10,057 nt of DNA from CAYMLQ01 sp964390795 (GTDB lineage: Bacteria; Verrucomicrobiota; Kiritimatiellia; RFP12; UBA1067). Position numbers and translations under genes: made by a program. This document shows positions 1-5,158 of the stretch, piece after piece. The stretch lies in the NCBI GenBank assembly GCA_964390795.1, contig CAYMLQ010000214.1:1-10057 (forward strand). Direction: 5' to 3'. Within the stretch, counting starts at the first letter, position 1. The number at the start of each line of letters is the position of its first letter. The notes below the pieces were generated by a model. The model was not told where the DNA came from, ran no database searches, and saw only the letters and a program-made list of their open reading frames with translations.

Positions 1-672
1 CGCCCGGGCAATCCGTGGGTCTGGTGCCTGGAATTCCCGACCGCGTTCGACACCCGCACCGGCGCCATGAAACTCGTCGAAGATGGCTTCTATTACGTGC
101 ATATGAGCGTGGGAAACACCTTCGGCTGCCCCTCCGCACAGGCCCACCTCGACGCGTTCTACCGGCACATCACCAGCAAAGGGCTGAGCCCCAAAGGCAC
201 GCTCATCGGCGTCAGCCGCGGCGGCCTGTACGCCTACCGCTTCGCCGCAGCCCATCCCGAACGGGTCGTCTGCATCTACGGCGATGCGCCGGTCTGCGAT
301 TTCAAAAGCTGGCCCGGCGGTAAGGGTAAAGGCAAGGGCAGCAAGGGCGACTGGGCGGGCGTTCTTAAGTGCTACGGCTTCAAGGATGAGGCGGAGGCGC
401 TGGCCTACAAGGAGAACCCGGTCGACATCCTCGCGCCGCTGGCCAAGGCGGGCATCCCGCTTATCCACGTGGTGGGCGACGCGGACGACGTGGTGCCCGT
501 GGAGGAGAACACGGCCCTCATCGAGGCGCGCTACAAGGCGCTCGGCGGCACGATCACTGTGTTCCACAAGCCCGGCGTCGGCCACCACCCGCACGGGCTG
601 GAGGACCCGACGCCCCTGGTACAACTGATCGAGGACTATACCACGCGTGGGGGTGTCGGCAACCTCAAGTGA
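1..672 (+). CDS. alpha/beta hydrolase (esterase or prolyl-oligopeptidase-like), 5' end outside window
   Basis: The reading frame is open from base 1 to the TGA at 670-672, so the gene starts upstream. The ATG at 67 is internal, because the residues before it (NPWVWCLEFPTAFDTRTGA) already look like protein of this family. The nucleophile elbow is GVSRGG with Ser at fragment residue 72. A likely acid lies in GDADDVVP (Asp about 162) and a likely catalytic His in GVGHHPHGL (His 195-198), giving the usual Ser-Asp-His order. A Gly/Lys-rich loop (about 107-117) follows DFKSWPGG. This combination resembles uncharacterised hydrolases common in Verrucomicrobia and Planctomycetes, where many act on carbohydrate esters. 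The substrate cannot be told from sequence, and any signal peptide would lie upstream of the window. The stop overlaps the GTG start of the next gene, so the two are probably translationally coupled. Confidence 0.85.
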   Translation, partial: RPGNPWVWCLEFPTAFDTRTGAMKLVEDGFYYVHMSVGNTFGCPSAQAHLDAFYRHITSKGLSPKGTLIGVSRGGLYAYRFAAAHPERVVCIYGDAPVCDFKSWPGGKGKGKGSKGDWAGVLKCYGFKDEAEALAYKENPVDILAPLAKAGIPLIHVVGDADDVVPVEENTALIEARYKALGGTITVFHKPGVGHHPHGLEDPTPLVQLIEDYTTRGGVGNLK

Positions 673-2204
673 CCCCTGCCGCACACGACATTCTGCTGGT
701 GGCGGTCAACGCGCGTTACAGCCACTGCGCTTACGCCTCCCGTTCGCTCCAAGCGAATCTCGGGTGGCTGGCCGATTCTGCGGCGGCCCTCGAAACCGAC
801 CTCGACGTCACGCCGCTGCAACTCGCCGAGCAGATCGCCGGGCGCAACCCGCGTATCGTCGGGTTCTCCGTGTATCTCTGGAACGTGCGCCTCGTGGAGG
901 CGACCGCACGCATCTTGCGTGCCGTCGCGCCTGAAATCAGGCTTGTAGCGGGCGGCCCAGAACTCACGCCGGCTTATGCGAACGCCGCGCTCTTCGACGC
1001 GGTCATCGTGGGAGAAGGAGAGACCGCCTTCCGAGGCCTGTGCGAACACTGGCGCTCCGAGACGACGTCGCGTGTGCCGGTGCCGTCCGTCGCTCACTCT
1101 GAACTTCCCTCAGAGCCGCTCTCCGACCTCCGACCTCCGACCTCCGACTTCCGACCCCTGACCTCCGACCTCCGACCTCCGACACTCCTGCTCACTCCTC
1201 CCCCCGAGGACCCGACCTCGCTCGTCCTGCCTTACGACCTTTACACCGACGCCGATCTCGCGCAGCGTACGGTCTATGTCGAGGCCTCGCGGGGCTGCCC
1301 GTATGCCTGCACCTATTGCACTTCGGCGGGCACCGGCCTGAGGCTCATCCCGCTCGACCGTCTCCTGCCAGCGCTGAACCGCCTCTGGCTACGCGGGCTG
1401 CGGCGCTTCAAGTTCCTCGACCGCAGCTTCAACGCGCCCGTCGCCCACGCCGCGGCTCTCCTCGACTTCTTTCTCGCCCGCGCCACACCGGACACGAGCC
1501 TGCACTTCGAGATCAACACCGACCACCTGCATGAGACCATCGCCGCACGCATCGCGGCCTTTCCCAAAGGCGTCCTGCACCTGGAGGCCGGCGTCCAAAC
1601 CCTGAACCCGCGCGTGGCAGCCGCGATCGGACGCAGTGAGGACACGGGGCGGACGCTCGCCAACCTGAATTTCCTGGCGCTGGAGACCGGCTCGGTTGTG
1701 CATGCCGACCTCATCTTCGGACTGCCCGGCGAAGACGAGGCGTCCTTCGCGAGCGGCTTCAACACGCTCGTTGCAGCGTGCCACCCGCCCGAAGTTCAGG
1801 TGAACCTGCTCAAGGTGCTCCCCGGCACGCGTCTCGCACGCGATGCGGGGACGCTCGGGCTCGTCTTCAACGCCGAACCGCCCTACGAGCTGCTGCGCTC
1901 CGATGCCATGGACTTCGCTACACTCATGCGCCTGCAGCGCTTCGCCCGCTGCTGGGAACTGGTGCATAACCGCGGCCGTTTTCCGAATGCCGTCCGCGCA
2001 ATCCATGCAGCCTGTAACGGCGACTACTACGGCACGTATCAGACGCTCGCCACACGGATTCAAACCGAAGAGGGCAAGCTCTTCGCCATCGGGCTCCCCC
2101 GCCTGTCGCACCTCCTGCACGCGCACCTAACCGAAGCGTGCGGGATATCCCCCTCAGACGCCGATTCGCTGCTCGCAGCCGACCTCAACGGGAAGAAATC
2201 GTGA
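669..2204 (+). CDS. B12-binding domain radical SAM protein (DUF4080-type)
   Basis: This 511-residue protein starts at GTG 669, overlapping the preceding stop (GTGA). The N-terminal domain opens with ILLVAVNARYSHCAYASRSL, typical of cobalamin-binding-fold radical SAM proteins of the DUF4080 group, and continues through VGFSVYLWN, VAGGPELTPAY and VGEGETAF (to about residue 122). The radical SAM core begins VYVEASRGCPYACTYC; Cys210, Cys214 and Cys217 form the CxxxCxxC motif that binds the 4Fe-4S cluster. HLEAGVQTLNP and HADLIFGLPGE are typical later core strands. The C-terminal part matches the position of the DUF4080 extension. No DxHxxG cobalamin motif is visible, so B12 binding is assumed from the fold only. 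Residues 152-172 are three heptapeptides encoded by a 7-nt tandem repeat in the linker between the two domains. The reaction is unknown. The protein lies in an operon with a hydrolase and ubiE. Confidence 0.88.
   Translation: MTPAAHDILLVAVNARYSHCAYASRSLQANLGWLADSAAALETDLDVTPLQLAEQIAGRNPRIVGFSVYLWNVRLVEATARILRAVAPEIRLVAGGPELTPAYANAALFDAVIVGEGETAFRGLCEHWRSETTSRVPVPSVAHSELPSEPLSDLRPPTSDFRPLTSDLRPPTLLLTPPPEDPTSLVLPYDLYTDADLAQRTVYVEASRGCPYACTYCTSAGTGLRLIPLDRLLPALNRLWLRGLRRFKFLDRSFNAPVAHAAALLDFFLARATPDTSLHFEINTDHLHETIAARIAAFPKGVLHLEAGVQTLNPRVAAAIGRSEDTGRTLANLNFLALETGSVVHADLIFGLPGEDEASFASGFNTLVAACHPPEVQVNLLKVLPGTRLARDAGTLGLVFNAEPPYELLRSDAMDFATLMRLQRFARCWELVHNRGRFPNAVRAIHAACNGDYYGTYQTLATRIQTEEGKLFAIGLPRLSHLLHAHLTEACGISPSDADSLLAADLNGKKS
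1121..1183 (+). repeat. nine-unit heptanucleotide tandem repeat (CTCCGAC) inside the radical SAM gene
   Basis: Nine consecutive 7-nt units fill 63 bases exactly: CTCCGAC four times, TTCCGAC, CCCTGAC, then CTCCGAC three times. Three units make 21 nt, so translation gives a heptapeptide period: SDLRPPT, SDFRPLT, SDLRPPT (residues 152-172). The tract is a multiple of three and contains no stop, so it leaves the gene intact. It sits between the N-terminal domain and the radical SAM core, a place where an insertion is easily tolerated. Confidence 0.95.
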
Positions 2205-2938
2205 GCGTCGAAACCGTCACCCCGTACGCCACCGACGAGTGCAAGCGCGCACAGATCGCGCGCGCCTTCGACACGCTCGCACACCGGTACGACCTGCTGA
2301 ACCGCGTTCTCTCTCTGGGACTCGACCTAGGCTGGCGCCGACGCGCGCTTCGGCTGTTGAGCGCCCCTCCGCCCGCGCGCCTTCTCGACGTGGCGACCGG
2401 CACCGCCGATTTCGCGATCCTCGCCGCACGCCGCCTGCCGCAGAGCCATGTCACCGGCGTGGATCTCTCCGAAGGCATGCTGGACGTAGGACGCAGGAAG
2501 GTGAGTGCCGCCGGACTGACGGCGCGGGTCACGCTGCAGGCCGGGGACTGCCTCGCGCTCGATTTTCCGGACGCGTCCTTCGACGCCGTGACGACCGCCT
2601 TCGGCGTGCGCAATTTCGAGAACCTCGCAGCGGGGTTCCGCAGCATGCGGCGCGTCCTGAAACCCGGCGGCCGGGTGGTGATCCTCGAACTTTCCGAGCC
2701 GTGCCACGCACCGCTGCGGCAACTCCACCGGTTCTACCTCCGCCGGTGGATACCGGCTATCGGCCGTCTGCTGACCGGCCACGCGCGCGAGTACGCCTAC
2801 CTGCCCGCCTCGATCGAGCAGGTGCCGCAGGGCGAGGCCATGCTCGCGCTCCTGCGCCAAGCGGGTTTTGCGGAATGCCACTGCGAACGCTATACCTTCG
2901 GCATCTGCTCGTGCTACACGGGCACCGCTCTGCGGTAG
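2201..2938 (+). CDS. ubiE: demethylmenaquinone/ubiquinone C-methyltransferase UbiE/MenG
   Basis: This 245-residue class I SAM-dependent methyltransferase performs the C-methylation of the quinone ring (demethylmenaquinone to menaquinone; in ubiquinone makers also the C-methylation step). Family signatures are FDTLAHRYDLLNRVLSLG (23-40), the SAM-binding LLDVATGTADFA (61-72), VDLSEGML (87-94), TAFGVRNFEN (132-141) and RRVLKPGGRVVILELSEP (150-167). The length fits UbiE (about 250) and MenG (about 233). I chose GTG 2201 because it overlaps the preceding stop (GTGA), has GGAAG a few bases upstream, and gives the normal N-terminus. An in-frame ATG at 2138 would add 21 arginine-rich residues inside the upstream gene. 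No quinone-specific neighbours are visible; menaquinone is inferred from the likely lineage. Confidence 0.94.
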   Translation: MSVETVTPYATDECKRAQIARAFDTLAHRYDLLNRVLSLGLDLGWRRRALRLLSAPPPARLLDVATGTADFAILAARRLPQSHVTGVDLSEGMLDVGRRKVSAAGLTARVTLQAGDCLALDFPDASFDAVTTAFGVRNFENLAAGFRSMRRVLKPGGRVVILELSEPCHAPLRQLHRFYLRRWIPAIGRLLTGHAREYAYLPASIEQVPQGEAMLALLRQAGFAECHCERYTFGICSCYTGTALR

Positions 2939-2939
2939 A

Positions 2940-2970
2940 GACGCCTCCCCGCCCGTCGTGAGCGAAGTCG
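2940..2970. repeat. 31-bp direct repeat, left copy
   Basis: The 31 bases from 2940 are identical to 4772-4802; the match ends at 2971 (A against C). The copy begins two bases after the ubiE stop. Its core, GTGAGCGAAGTCG, resembles short dispersed intergenic motifs that I recall from many bacterial genomes; that is recollection, not a search. The two copies bracket the accessory patch holding the SUMF1 remnant and the toxin-antitoxin pair. Confidence 0.9.
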
Positions 2971-2976
2971 AACGGG
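2952..2976 (+). terminator. possible weak hairpin after ubiE
   Basis: CCCGT (2952-2956) can pair with ACGGG (2972-2976), extended inside by CG/CG across a one-base bulge. It lies about 14 nt past the ubiE stop. No run of T follows, so an intrinsic terminator is only a possibility. The rest of the 2939-3077 gap holds two GTCGAC sites and an A6 run (3039-3046 region); I see no gene in it. Confidence 0.22.
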
Positions 2977-3077
2977 GTGATAAAAGCCGTAAATGCATAA
3001 TGGTAAGCAGTTTGTCGACACTTAGCGTCGACCGGGGCAAAAAACCCGCCACCTGCCCGAGTCTGGCTTGCTTGAAC

Positions 3078-3530
3078 TCACGGTTGACCTGGGGGGGCGC
3101 AGCAGGCCCGGAAACCGTAGAGGTTGTACCGGAAGTCCGGGAGGTAGGCGTCGCGGAGCGCGGAGCGACAGTAGTCGGCGTACCGGATCTCGTAGCAACT
3201 CACCTGCTCCACCGGACGAGTCGCGTAGTACACCGCGTTAGTGAAATAGCTCGGCTTGCGCCCCATCGCCAGTTCCCACTGCCGCTGCGTCACCTCGAAC
3301 ACCCCGAGGAAGAAGTCCTTCGTCAGCGTCACCGGGTGCTGCGTCTCACTCGTGGAGCGCCCCAGCTCGCCCGCAGGGCTGCCCATGGTGAACGTCCCCG
3401 CCGGGATCTTGCGCAGCACCTGCTTGTCCGTCTTGTGCGCGTCCATCCACCCGCCGTAGGGCGGATCGGCCGCGTACGACACCGGCCAGCTCGCCGCCGA
3501 CGGCCGCCACAATCTACCCGTTTCCATCAT
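3078..3530 (-). pseudogene. SUMF1/formylglycine-generating-enzyme-family remnant with internal deletion
   Basis: The frame encodes 150 residues. Residues 37-110 are a clear start of a SUMF1 (FGE-sulfatase) domain: VLRKIPAGTFTMGSP, ETQHPVTLTKDFFLGVFEVTQRQWELAMG and PSYFTNAVYYATRPVEQVS. Residues 118-150 (ADYCRSALRDAYLPDFRYN, then YGFRACCAPPGQP) are the very end of the same family. The middle, normally roughly 130 residues or more and containing the AQWEYACR, GNVWEWC and LRGGSW segments, is absent. The junction is near residue 116 (about 3183-3190), in frame. ATG 3530 is preferred because GGAAGGAG lies 6 nt upstream; the frame is open further up to 3686, but that part runs through repeat sequence. 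No signal peptide is visible. The product would lack the domain core, so I call it a decayed gene, although an expressed short protein cannot be excluded. Confidence 0.72.
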
Positions 3531-3604
3531 ACCCGGCTCCTTCCGTCGACAGGGGTGTTCGAGGAGTGAGCGTTGCTGGCGAACCTGTGTCGCAAGCTCG
3601 GGAA

Positions 3605-3624
3605 CGGGGACACTCCTGTCCCCG
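3605..3624. repeat. perfect 8-bp-stem palindrome (hairpin)
   Basis: CGGGGACA (3605-3612) and TGTCCCCG (3617-3624) are exact reverse complements with a CTCC loop. The element lies in the 201-nt gap between the SUMF1 remnant and the PIN toxin gene. It has no following T-run, so it is not a standard intrinsic terminator. It may be a copy of a small dispersed palindromic repeat. Confidence 0.8.
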
Positions 3625-3673
3625 AAACGTCGGCCAAGCGTCGCTCCGCAATCGCTACCTGGTGCGCTGCGGG

Positions 3674-3701
3674 AATGAACGTTCAACGCTCAACTCTCAA
3701 G
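3674..3701. repeat. short heptanucleotide repeat (GTTCAAC type), degenerate
   Basis: Four 7-nt units in register: AATGAAC, GTTCAAC, GCTCAAC, TCTCAAG. The segment GAACGTTCAACG (3677-3688) recurs exactly at 4585-4596 on the far side of the toxin-antitoxin pair. It lies about 30 nt past the toxin gene's 3' end. Confidence 0.75.
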
Positions 3702-3731
3702 TGGGGAATGCGACTAATAAGCCTGGCCAGC

Positions 3732-4142
3732 CTATTGTCTAAGGTAATCGGCGGGAGTCAGGATGCGGATGGCGCTCCAGGAGCCGAGGGCGAGCAGGTG
3801 CTGGTCGCCGGTGACGATATGCGAGACCCCTGCTGCGGCGGCGCAGGCGAGGACCGCGTCGTCGTCGGGGTCGTCGAGGATCACGCTTGCAGGAAGCTGT
3901 TGCGGCCACACGACGTCCGACGCGCTGATGATAGCTGCGAGGAGGTCGCGTGACGACAGATTCCGCTTCCTGAGCATAACCGCGATGCGGGGGTAGTCCA
4001 GCACACGGGCAAGTTCCGTCAGCATGGGTCGGCTGATGCAGAGCCTGTCCTCGCCCTTCACAATGCGATCCCATATCTGGCCGGGAGTGCCGCCCCAGAT
4101 CAGGCCAGAAATCAGAACGTTCGTGTCGCAGACGATTCTCAT
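3732..4142 (-). CDS. PIN-domain toxin of a type II toxin-antitoxin pair (COG1569/TIGR00305-like)
   Basis: This 136-residue protein is a PIN-fold ribonuclease candidate. Acidic metal-binding residues are visible at expected places: Asp6 in CDTNVLISGLIW, Glu43 in MLTELARVL, Asp93-95 in DDPDDDAVLACA, and Asp113 in TGDQHLL. The layout (GTP following the first strand, LDYPRIA after the acidic helix) fits the putative toxin-component PIN family rather than classical VapC. Such toxins cleave RNA, often tRNA or rRNA; the target here is unknown. The start ATG overlaps the antitoxin stop as ATGA (4139-4142). No good ribosome-binding site precedes it, so translation likely depends on the antitoxin gene. 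The frame is complete with no missing catalytic acid, so it is probably functional. Confidence 0.87.
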   Translation of the reverse strand: MRIVCDTNVLISGLIWGGTPGQIWDRIVKGEDRLCISRPMLTELARVLDYPRIAVMLRKRNLSSRDLLAAIISASDVVWPQQLPASVILDDPDDDAVLACAAAAGVSHIVTGDQHLLALGSWSAIRILTPADYLRQ

Positions 4143-4432
4143 GGACGGACCGGAGCGTTCGGGCGGATTCGCACCTCGCGGATGATGGCGTCCAGTTCGT
4201 CAGCGGCCAGTTCATCCTTTGCGACTGGATAGGCCGCAAGACGTTCGCGGACCTCGCTCACGGTCGGCGGTCGGCTCGGCGCAGGGGTCGTTACGGCCGC
4301 GCCAGGCAGCGGGGCAATGCGGAAAGCCGGGTGGGAGTTCCGAACGACGATGAAAGATTCGCCACCCTCGGCGCGGTCGGCAATCGAGGCGAGGCTGTTT
4401 CGTATGTCCTGCATGGCAATCAGCGTATCCAT
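4139..4432 (-). CDS. Phd/YefM-type antitoxin
   Basis: This small 97-residue protein lies directly upstream of the PIN toxin and overlaps it by 4 nt. The N-terminal half (MDTLIAMQDIRNSLASIADR, then GGESFIVVRNSHPAFRIAPL) follows the Phd/YefM pattern: a short strand, a helix with RNSL, then a beta hairpin ending in a hydrophobic pair. The Pro/Ala-rich middle and acidic C-terminal helix (DELAADELDAIIREV) would be the toxin-neutralising tail. The start at 4432 is supported by GGAG placed 7 nt upstream. Known family members bind the toxin and repress their own promoter through the N-terminal domain. Sequence similarity to the family is moderate by eye; the genomic position carries much of the call. 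Confidence 0.8.
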   Translation of the reverse strand: MDTLIAMQDIRNSLASIADRAEGGESFIVVRNSHPAFRIAPLPGAAVTTPAPSRPPTVSEVRERLAAYPVAKDELAADELDAIIREVRIRPNAPVRP

Positions 4433-4455
4433 GGAATAGCTCCGAAGAAGGGGTT

Positions 4456-4501
4456 CGTATGGTTTGTCGATAGTTTAAGCGTATGGTTTACCGGACGTCA
4501 A
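4456..4501 (-). promoter_or_regulatory. toxin-antitoxin promoter with paired direct-repeat operator candidate
   Basis: On the minus strand TTGACG (4496-4501) and TAAACT (4472-4477) are spaced by 18 nt; TTAAAC at 4473-4478 gives 17. The predicted start is near 4465, about 33 nt before the antitoxin ATG. The 10-mer CGTATGGTTT (plus strand) occurs at 4456-4465 and again at 4480-4489. One copy lies between the -35 and -10 boxes and the other covers the predicted start, where a repressor would block initiation. Confidence 0.5.
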
Positions 4502-4534
4502 GTGGCAAATGGGTGGGCAAACGGGTGGAATTGA

Positions 4535-4562
4535 GAAAGGAGGAGTTAGGAGTGAAGAAAGG
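4535..4562. repeat. degenerate heptanucleotide tract (GGAGTTA type)
   Basis: Reads as GAAAGGA, GGAGTTA, GGAGTGA, AGAAAGG. Only the two middle units are close copies, so this is a weaker example of the 7-nt period seen nearby. Confidence 0.4.
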
Positions 4563-4581
4563 ATGCGCTGAGCAGAGAGGG

Positions 4582-4609
4582 AAAGAACGTTCAACGTTCA
4601 ACGTTCAAA
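4582..4609. repeat. heptanucleotide tandem repeat (GTTCAAC)
   Basis: Units AAAGAAC, GTTCAAC, GTTCAAC, GTTCAAA in register. It shares the 12-mer GAACGTTCAACG with the tract at 3674-3701. It lies upstream of the toxin-antitoxin promoter, so the two copies flank that module in direct orientation. Confidence 0.85.
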
Positions 4610-4771
4610 CGACGGATGGTCTTGCGAATGCGTATCCACATCTCATGAGAAGTGAATACGACAACAGAGTGGCGGCTGGCAGACGCAGGGTGCTGTGGAG
4701 GCGAACAACCCGAACAAAGGCGTTCTCTTCTTCGCGCAGGTGGCACAGCGGATCACATTCAGGCCCATTGG

Positions 4772-4802
4772 GACGCCTCCCCGCCCGTCGTGAGCGAAGT
4801 CG
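4772..4802. repeat. 31-bp direct repeat, right copy
   Basis: Identical to 2940-2970 and in the same orientation, 1832 bp away. It ends 64 nt before the 3' end of xseB. Recombination between the two copies would remove the whole SUMF1-remnant and toxin-antitoxin patch and leave ubiE and xseB convergent across one copy. Confidence 0.9.
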
Positions 4803-4838
4803 CAAGGCAAGCGTCCGCAGCGGCAGGGACCGGCGGCG

Positions 4839-4851
4839 GTTTCGGGGAAAC
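4839..4851 (-). terminator. possible hairpin after xseB
   Basis: On the minus strand GTTTC-CCC-GAAAC forms a 5-bp stem about 16 nt past the xseB stop; the flanking GCG and CGC can add pairs across one bulged base. No T-run follows. It is the only hairpin I see close to the end of the rny-to-xseB operon. Confidence 0.25.
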
Positions 4852-4866
4852 GCGCACTACCCGGCG

Positions 4867-5115
4867 TCACCCTTCCGCGCTGAGTTCGAGCGTCTCGACC
4901 GCCACGCCGCCGCTGCCGTCCTTGACGATCTTCTCGATTTTCTTCTCGACCTCGTTCAGCTTGGCCGTGCAGAATTTCACCAATTTCTGCCCCTCTTCAA
5001 ACGACGCGATCATCGTGTCGAGATCAGTCTCGCCCGACTCCATCTCGTCGACAATCGTCTCCAGCCGCTTGAGCGCGGCCTCGAAGCCCATCGAGGTTTC
5101 CTCTTTCTTCGCCAT
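4867..5115 (-). CDS. xseB: exodeoxyribonuclease VII small subunit
   Basis: This 82-residue protein is the small subunit that binds the long C-terminal helices of XseA to form exonuclease VII, a cytoplasmic single-strand DNA exonuclease. The family pattern is plain: MGFEAALKRLETIVDEMESGETDLDTMIASFEEGQKLVKFCTAKLNEVEKKIEKI. Length matches the usual 70-85 residues. ATG 5115 is chosen because GGAGG lies 8 nt upstream. An in-frame TTG at 5145 would overlap the xseA stop and add ten residues partly encoded by a heptamer repeat, which is less likely. It follows xseA by 26 nt and is the last visible gene of the minus-strand operon. Confidence 0.95.
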   Translation of the reverse strand: MAKKEETSMGFEAALKRLETIVDEMESGETDLDTMIASFEEGQKLVKFCTAKLNEVEKKIEKIVKDGSGGVAVETLELSAEG

Positions 5116-5137
5116 ATCAACAGCCTCCGCAAAGCCC

Positions 5138-5158
5138 AGTTTCAAGTTTCCAGTTTCA
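5138..5158. repeat. heptanucleotide repeat (AGTTTCA) at the xseA 3' end
   Basis: Three perfectly spaced 7-nt units: AGTTTCA, AGTTTCC, AGTTTCA. Read on the minus strand it supplies the last residues of XseA (LKLET) and the TGA stop, and runs into the xseA-xseB spacer. Confidence 0.85.

Larger units (their letters stand above)
4502..4866. other. gene-free spacer between the antitoxin promoter and xseB
   Basis: No gene is supported here. The stretch holds two heptamer-type tracts (4535-4562 and 4582-4609), the right copy of the 31-bp repeat and a small hairpin next to xseB. A start-less frame at 4656-4793 (+) encodes an ordinary-looking stretch (VEANNPNKGVLFFAQVAQR from 4695) that runs into the 31-bp repeat and stops. 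I do not recognise it; it could be the debris of a former gene or chance. Confidence 0.6.

Noticed and set aside
316..351. Gly/Lys-rich stretch of the hydrolase as a repeat expansion
   Set aside because: I recall similar GGKG-rich loops in relatives after the same DFKSWPGG motif, so it is probably a normal family feature.
1121..1183. CRISPR array
   Set aside because: The units are directly adjacent 7-mers with no spacers; no cas genes are present.
1389..2126. Minus-strand frame opposite the radical SAM gene
   Set aside because: Antisense shadow; the plus frame carries the CxxxCxxC motif and family-typical core.
2138..2200. Upstream ATG extending ubiE by 21 residues
   Set aside because: The extension is Arg-rich, lies inside the radical SAM gene and is not part of the family N-terminus; the GTGA overlap at 2201 is the better start.
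3531..3686. In-frame N-terminal extension of the SUMF1 remnant
   Set aside because: It runs through the palindrome and a low-similarity region, and a strong Shine-Dalgarno sequence sits just before ATG 3530.
2940..4802. Complete mobile element or integron between the 31-bp repeats
   Set aside because: There is no transposase, integrase or terminal inverted repeat, and no target-site duplication can be shown; only the direct repeats are supported.
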